Positions 5,493-7,643 of a stretch of 7,643 nt of DNA are shown piece after piece. The position numbers and the translations under genes are program-made. The stretch covers positions 1 to 7,643 of the forward strand of contig MFCJ01000033.1 of NCBI GenBank assembly GCA_001775255.1, in the 5' to 3' direction. The number at the start of each line of letters is the position of its first letter. The first letter of the stretch is position 1. The notes beneath the pieces are model-generated. The model worked only from the letters and a program-made list of their open reading frames with translations, was not told the origin of the DNA and made no database searches. The DNA comes from Candidatus Dadabacteria bacterium RIFCSPHIGHO2_12_FULL_53_21. Its GTDB lineage: Bacteria; Desulfobacterota_D; UBA1144; Nemesobacterales; UBA2774.

Positions 5493-7112
5493 ATGCATAA
5501 ATTCTGGAAAAGCGGTGATCCTTTCATATGGCTGTCGGGCGTTGCCCTTATGTTCAGCCTCCTTATGATAGGCGGTCTCATCTTTCTCATAGCCGCCAAG
5601 GGACTCGGGTTCTTCTGGCCTTCCGATGTAGCCGTCCTCGGGCTTAAGGACGGCACGAGCGTTATGGGCGTGATTACGGGTCACGAGAAGGTAAATGGCT
5701 ATAATGCCGCGCCCGATGCCCCCTCAATTTACAGGACTCAGGTCAAGATCGGCAACAGGGACCTCTACGGCCTCGACTTCAAATGGGTGGACGACGACCA
5801 GATAGTGAAAACTGATTATCCCAAATTCGCCGTCGTGCTCGAGCGAAGGGAATGGGGCAATATGTTCGGCTTCATAAAAGATGTATCCGAGAGCGGAACA
5901 ATCATATGCACCGGCAATGAAAAATGCTGGCCCGTGCTTGCAGGTCTGGTTCCCCAATATGCCAGGATCGCCGATGAAATTAAATCGATTGAAAAGGGGG
6001 CCATCGGCGGAATCAACATGAAGATCGAGGACCTGAGGCTCGACATCAAGGGTCTCCGGAGCGAGGGCGCCAGCCAGGAAAAAATCAGTAAAGTCGAAGC
6101 CGAGATAAAAGAGCAGGAAAGCCTGTATAAGGGGCAGGAAGAGAAACTTTTTTCATTATATCAGGATTTTAACAAAGAAAAGTTCGTGATGACCTCCATA
6201 GACGGAAGGGAGAAAGAGATGCCCGTCGGGGCGATCGTGCAGGCCTACAGACCGAACGCAATGAACTGGCTGCAAAAGAGCGGGCTTTATGCTTCGAATG
6301 TCTGGGCTTTCGTCTCGGAAGATCCCCGGGAAGCAAATACCGAGGGCGGCGTCTTTCCGGCGATTTTCGGCACAATCCTCATGGTGTTCTTGATGAGTAT
6401 CGTGGTGCTGCCGTTCGGCGTTCTTGCAGCTTTATATCTGAGAGAGTACGCGAAGCAAGGTGTGCTCGTAAGGATAGTAAGGATATGCGTGAACAACCTT
6501 GCGGGCGTTCCGTCGATCGTATTCGGCGTCTTCGCAGTCGGCTTTTTCATCTACGGCCTGGGGAGCACGATTGACGGCATCTTTTTCAAAGAAGCCCTGC
6601 CCAACCCCACTTACGGTACAGGGGGTATCCTCTGGGCGTCTCTCACGCTTGCCCTTCTTACGGTTCCCGTGGTAATCGTGGCGACCGAGGAAGGCCTCGC
6701 TGCGGTGCCGAAGGAAATAAGGGACGGATCGCTCGCGCTCGGAGCGACAAAATTCGAGACGACCTGGAAAATCGTCATACCGAGCGCCATGCCCGCGATA
6801 TTGACGGGCCTCATACTCGCGATAGCGAGGGCTACCGGAGAGGTCGCCCCGCTGATGATAACAGGGGTCGTAAAGCTCGCGCCCCAGCTCCCTATCGACG
6901 GTTACTTCCCATATATGCACCTTGAAAGGAAGTTCATGCACTTGGGATTTCACATATACGACGTCGGCTTCCAGTCCCCCAATGTCGAAGCTGCCAAACC
7001 AATGGTATTTACGACCGCGCTTCTTTTAATATTGATCGTAGTAGCTTTAAACATGACTGCAATAATAGTAAGGAATCGTTTGAGAAAAAAATATACTACC
7101 TCGGCAGTTTAA
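5493..7112 (+). CDS. pstA: Phosphate ABC transporter permease PstA, large form with coiled-coil insert (539 aa)
   Basis: This is the second channel subunit of the phosphate transporter. TM1 spans about residues 12-36, followed by a periplasmic insert of about 245 residues, and the permease core starts near 285 (TEGGVFPAIFGTILMVFLM). The core contains NNLAGVPSIVFGVFAVGFF and the EAA loop E399-E-G-L-A...DGSLALGATKFETTWKIVIPSA, then IARATGEVAPLMITGVVKL. Ordinary PstA is about 300 residues. The insert has a compact part (DGTSVMGVITGHEK, IGNRDLYGLDFKW, LERREWGNMFGF) and then a charged heptad-like stretch at about 161-230, likely an antiparallel coiled coil. The C-terminus (RNRLRKKYTT) is basic. 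GAGGT (5482-5486) lies 6 bases before the ATG. As I recall, Pseudomonas-type PstA has the same layout, paired with a long PstC. pstB follows after 54 bases. Confidence 0.95.
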   Translation: MHKFWKSGDPFIWLSGVALMFSLLMIGGLIFLIAAKGLGFFWPSDVAVLGLKDGTSVMGVITGHEKVNGYNAAPDAPSIYRTQVKIGNRDLYGLDFKWVDDDQIVKTDYPKFAVVLERREWGNMFGFIKDVSESGTIICTGNEKCWPVLAGLVPQYARIADEIKSIEKGAIGGINMKIEDLRLDIKGLRSEGASQEKISKVEAEIKEQESLYKGQEEKLFSLYQDFNKEKFVMTSIDGREKEMPVGAIVQAYRPNAMNWLQKSGLYASNVWAFVSEDPREANTEGGVFPAIFGTILMVFLMSIVVLPFGVLAALYLREYAKQGVLVRIVRICVNNLAGVPSIVFGVFAVGFFIYGLGSTIDGIFFKEALPNPTYGTGGILWASLTLALLTVPVVIVATEEGLAAVPKEIRDGSLALGATKFETTWKIVIPSAMPAILTGLILAIARATGEVAPLMITGVVKLAPQLPIDGYFPYMHLERKFMHLGFHIYDVGFQSPNVEAAKPMVFTTALLLILIVVALNMTAIIVRNRLRKKYTTSAV

Positions 7113-7166
7113 TCGATGTTATATTAATAGTTACTCCGCGGTGGATAGTTCAGGAGGTTACTAAAA

Positions 7167-7643
7167 GTGATTACGGAAACAGCAAAGGAAGCGTCAGAGA
7201 CCGGCATCAGCGAACAGATCAAGGTTCACGGGGACCCGAAATCGAGCAAGTACAAGGTGCCCGACCCTATAGTAGAGGTAAACGACGCGAACCTGTACTA
7301 CGGTGAAAAACAAGCTTTAAAGAACATTTACATGGACATCCCGAAGAATAAGGCCACGGCGTTTATAGGGCCCTCGGGATGCGGTAAGTCCACACTGCTC
7401 CGCTGTTTTAACCGCCTAAACGACCTTGTTGACTCGGCGCGCGTCGAGGGAGAAATCCTTATAGACGGCGAGGACATATACGACACGAGCGTGGACATCA
7501 CCCAGCTCAGAAAGAATGTCGGGATGGTCTTTCAGAAATCTAACCCCTTTCCCAAATCCATATATGAGAACGTCGCATACGGGGCCAGGATAGCGGGTGA
7601 AAACAGTAAATCCGTTCTGGACGAGATCGTGGAAAAGAGCCTG
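7167..7643 (+). CDS. pstB: Phosphate ABC transporter ATPase PstB, 5' part (159 aa visible)
   Basis: This is the ATPase that drives phosphate import through PstCA. The frame starts at GTG (7167-7169), 9 bases after AGGAGG (7152-7157), and is still open at the window end. Family landmarks are the aromatic A-loop segment LYYGEKQALKNI (about 43-54), Walker A GPSGCGKST (68-76), EGEILIDGEDIY, and the Q-loop VGMVFQKSNPFPKSIYENV (118-136, Q123). The signature motif, Walker B and H-loop lie beyond the edge. Compared with E. coli PstB there is an N-terminal extension of roughly 25-30 polar residues before IVEVNDANLYYG. The strong ribosome binding site supports the GTG and hence the extension. phoU often comes next in such operons, but this cannot be seen here. 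Confidence 0.96.
   Translation, partial: MITETAKEASETGISEQIKVHGDPKSSKYKVPDPIVEVNDANLYYGEKQALKNIYMDIPKNKATAFIGPSGCGKSTLLRCFNRLNDLVDSARVEGEILIDGEDIYDTSVDITQLRKNVGMVFQKSNPFPKSIYENVAYGARIAGENSKSVLDEIVEKSL

Noticed and set aside
6432..6953. 173-codon minus-strand frame inside pstA
   Set aside because: Opposite a highly conserved permease core. The translation is rich in R, H and Y as expected of an antisense shadow.
1..7643. Insertion sequences, CRISPR arrays, tRNA or rRNA genes
   Set aside because: No transposase-like frame, no terminal inverted repeats with target duplications, no spaced repeat array and no tRNA-like or rRNA-like segment was seen.

Overview
The window looks like chromosomal DNA from a Gram-negative bacterium. 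Base composition is roughly balanced, ATA and AGG codons are common, and both the exported PstS and the large PstC/PstA proteins resemble proteobacterial forms from memory. I cannot name the organism. Desulfobacterota or a related uncultured lineage would fit, but this is inference.

Layout: bases 3-125 hold the 3' end of a + strand gene, probably tyrA (prephenate dehydrogenase). It converges with a minus-strand gluconokinase gene (134-625). Going upstream on the minus strand there are two paralogous 25-codon ORFs (679-756 and 948-1025), each with its own ribosome binding site and a TATAAT-type -10. They are followed by an unrecognised 193-aa gene (1139-1720). A divergent intergenic region (1721-2102) ends in a clear Pho-box promoter. 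The rest of the window is a + strand high-affinity phosphate uptake operon in the order pstS (2103-3101), pstC (3148-5445), pstA (5493-7112) and pstB (from 7167, cut by the window end).

How the genes work together: PstS captures phosphate in the periplasm, PstC and PstA form the membrane channel, and PstB supplies ATP hydrolysis. Four TTAACA-like hexamers spaced exactly 11 bp apart sit just upstream of the pstS -10. This is what a PhoB/PhoP-family response regulator would bind under phosphate limitation. PstC and PstA are the large forms. PstC carries a periplasmic region of about 400 residues that reads as a seven-bladed WD40-like propeller. PstA carries a periplasmic insert of about 245 residues with a coiled coil.

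The least expected item is the pair of micro-ORFs, absent from any usual gene call. Both end in LLVTACxCxIG, so lipoprotein processing would leave only a lipidated hexapeptide, CxCxIG.
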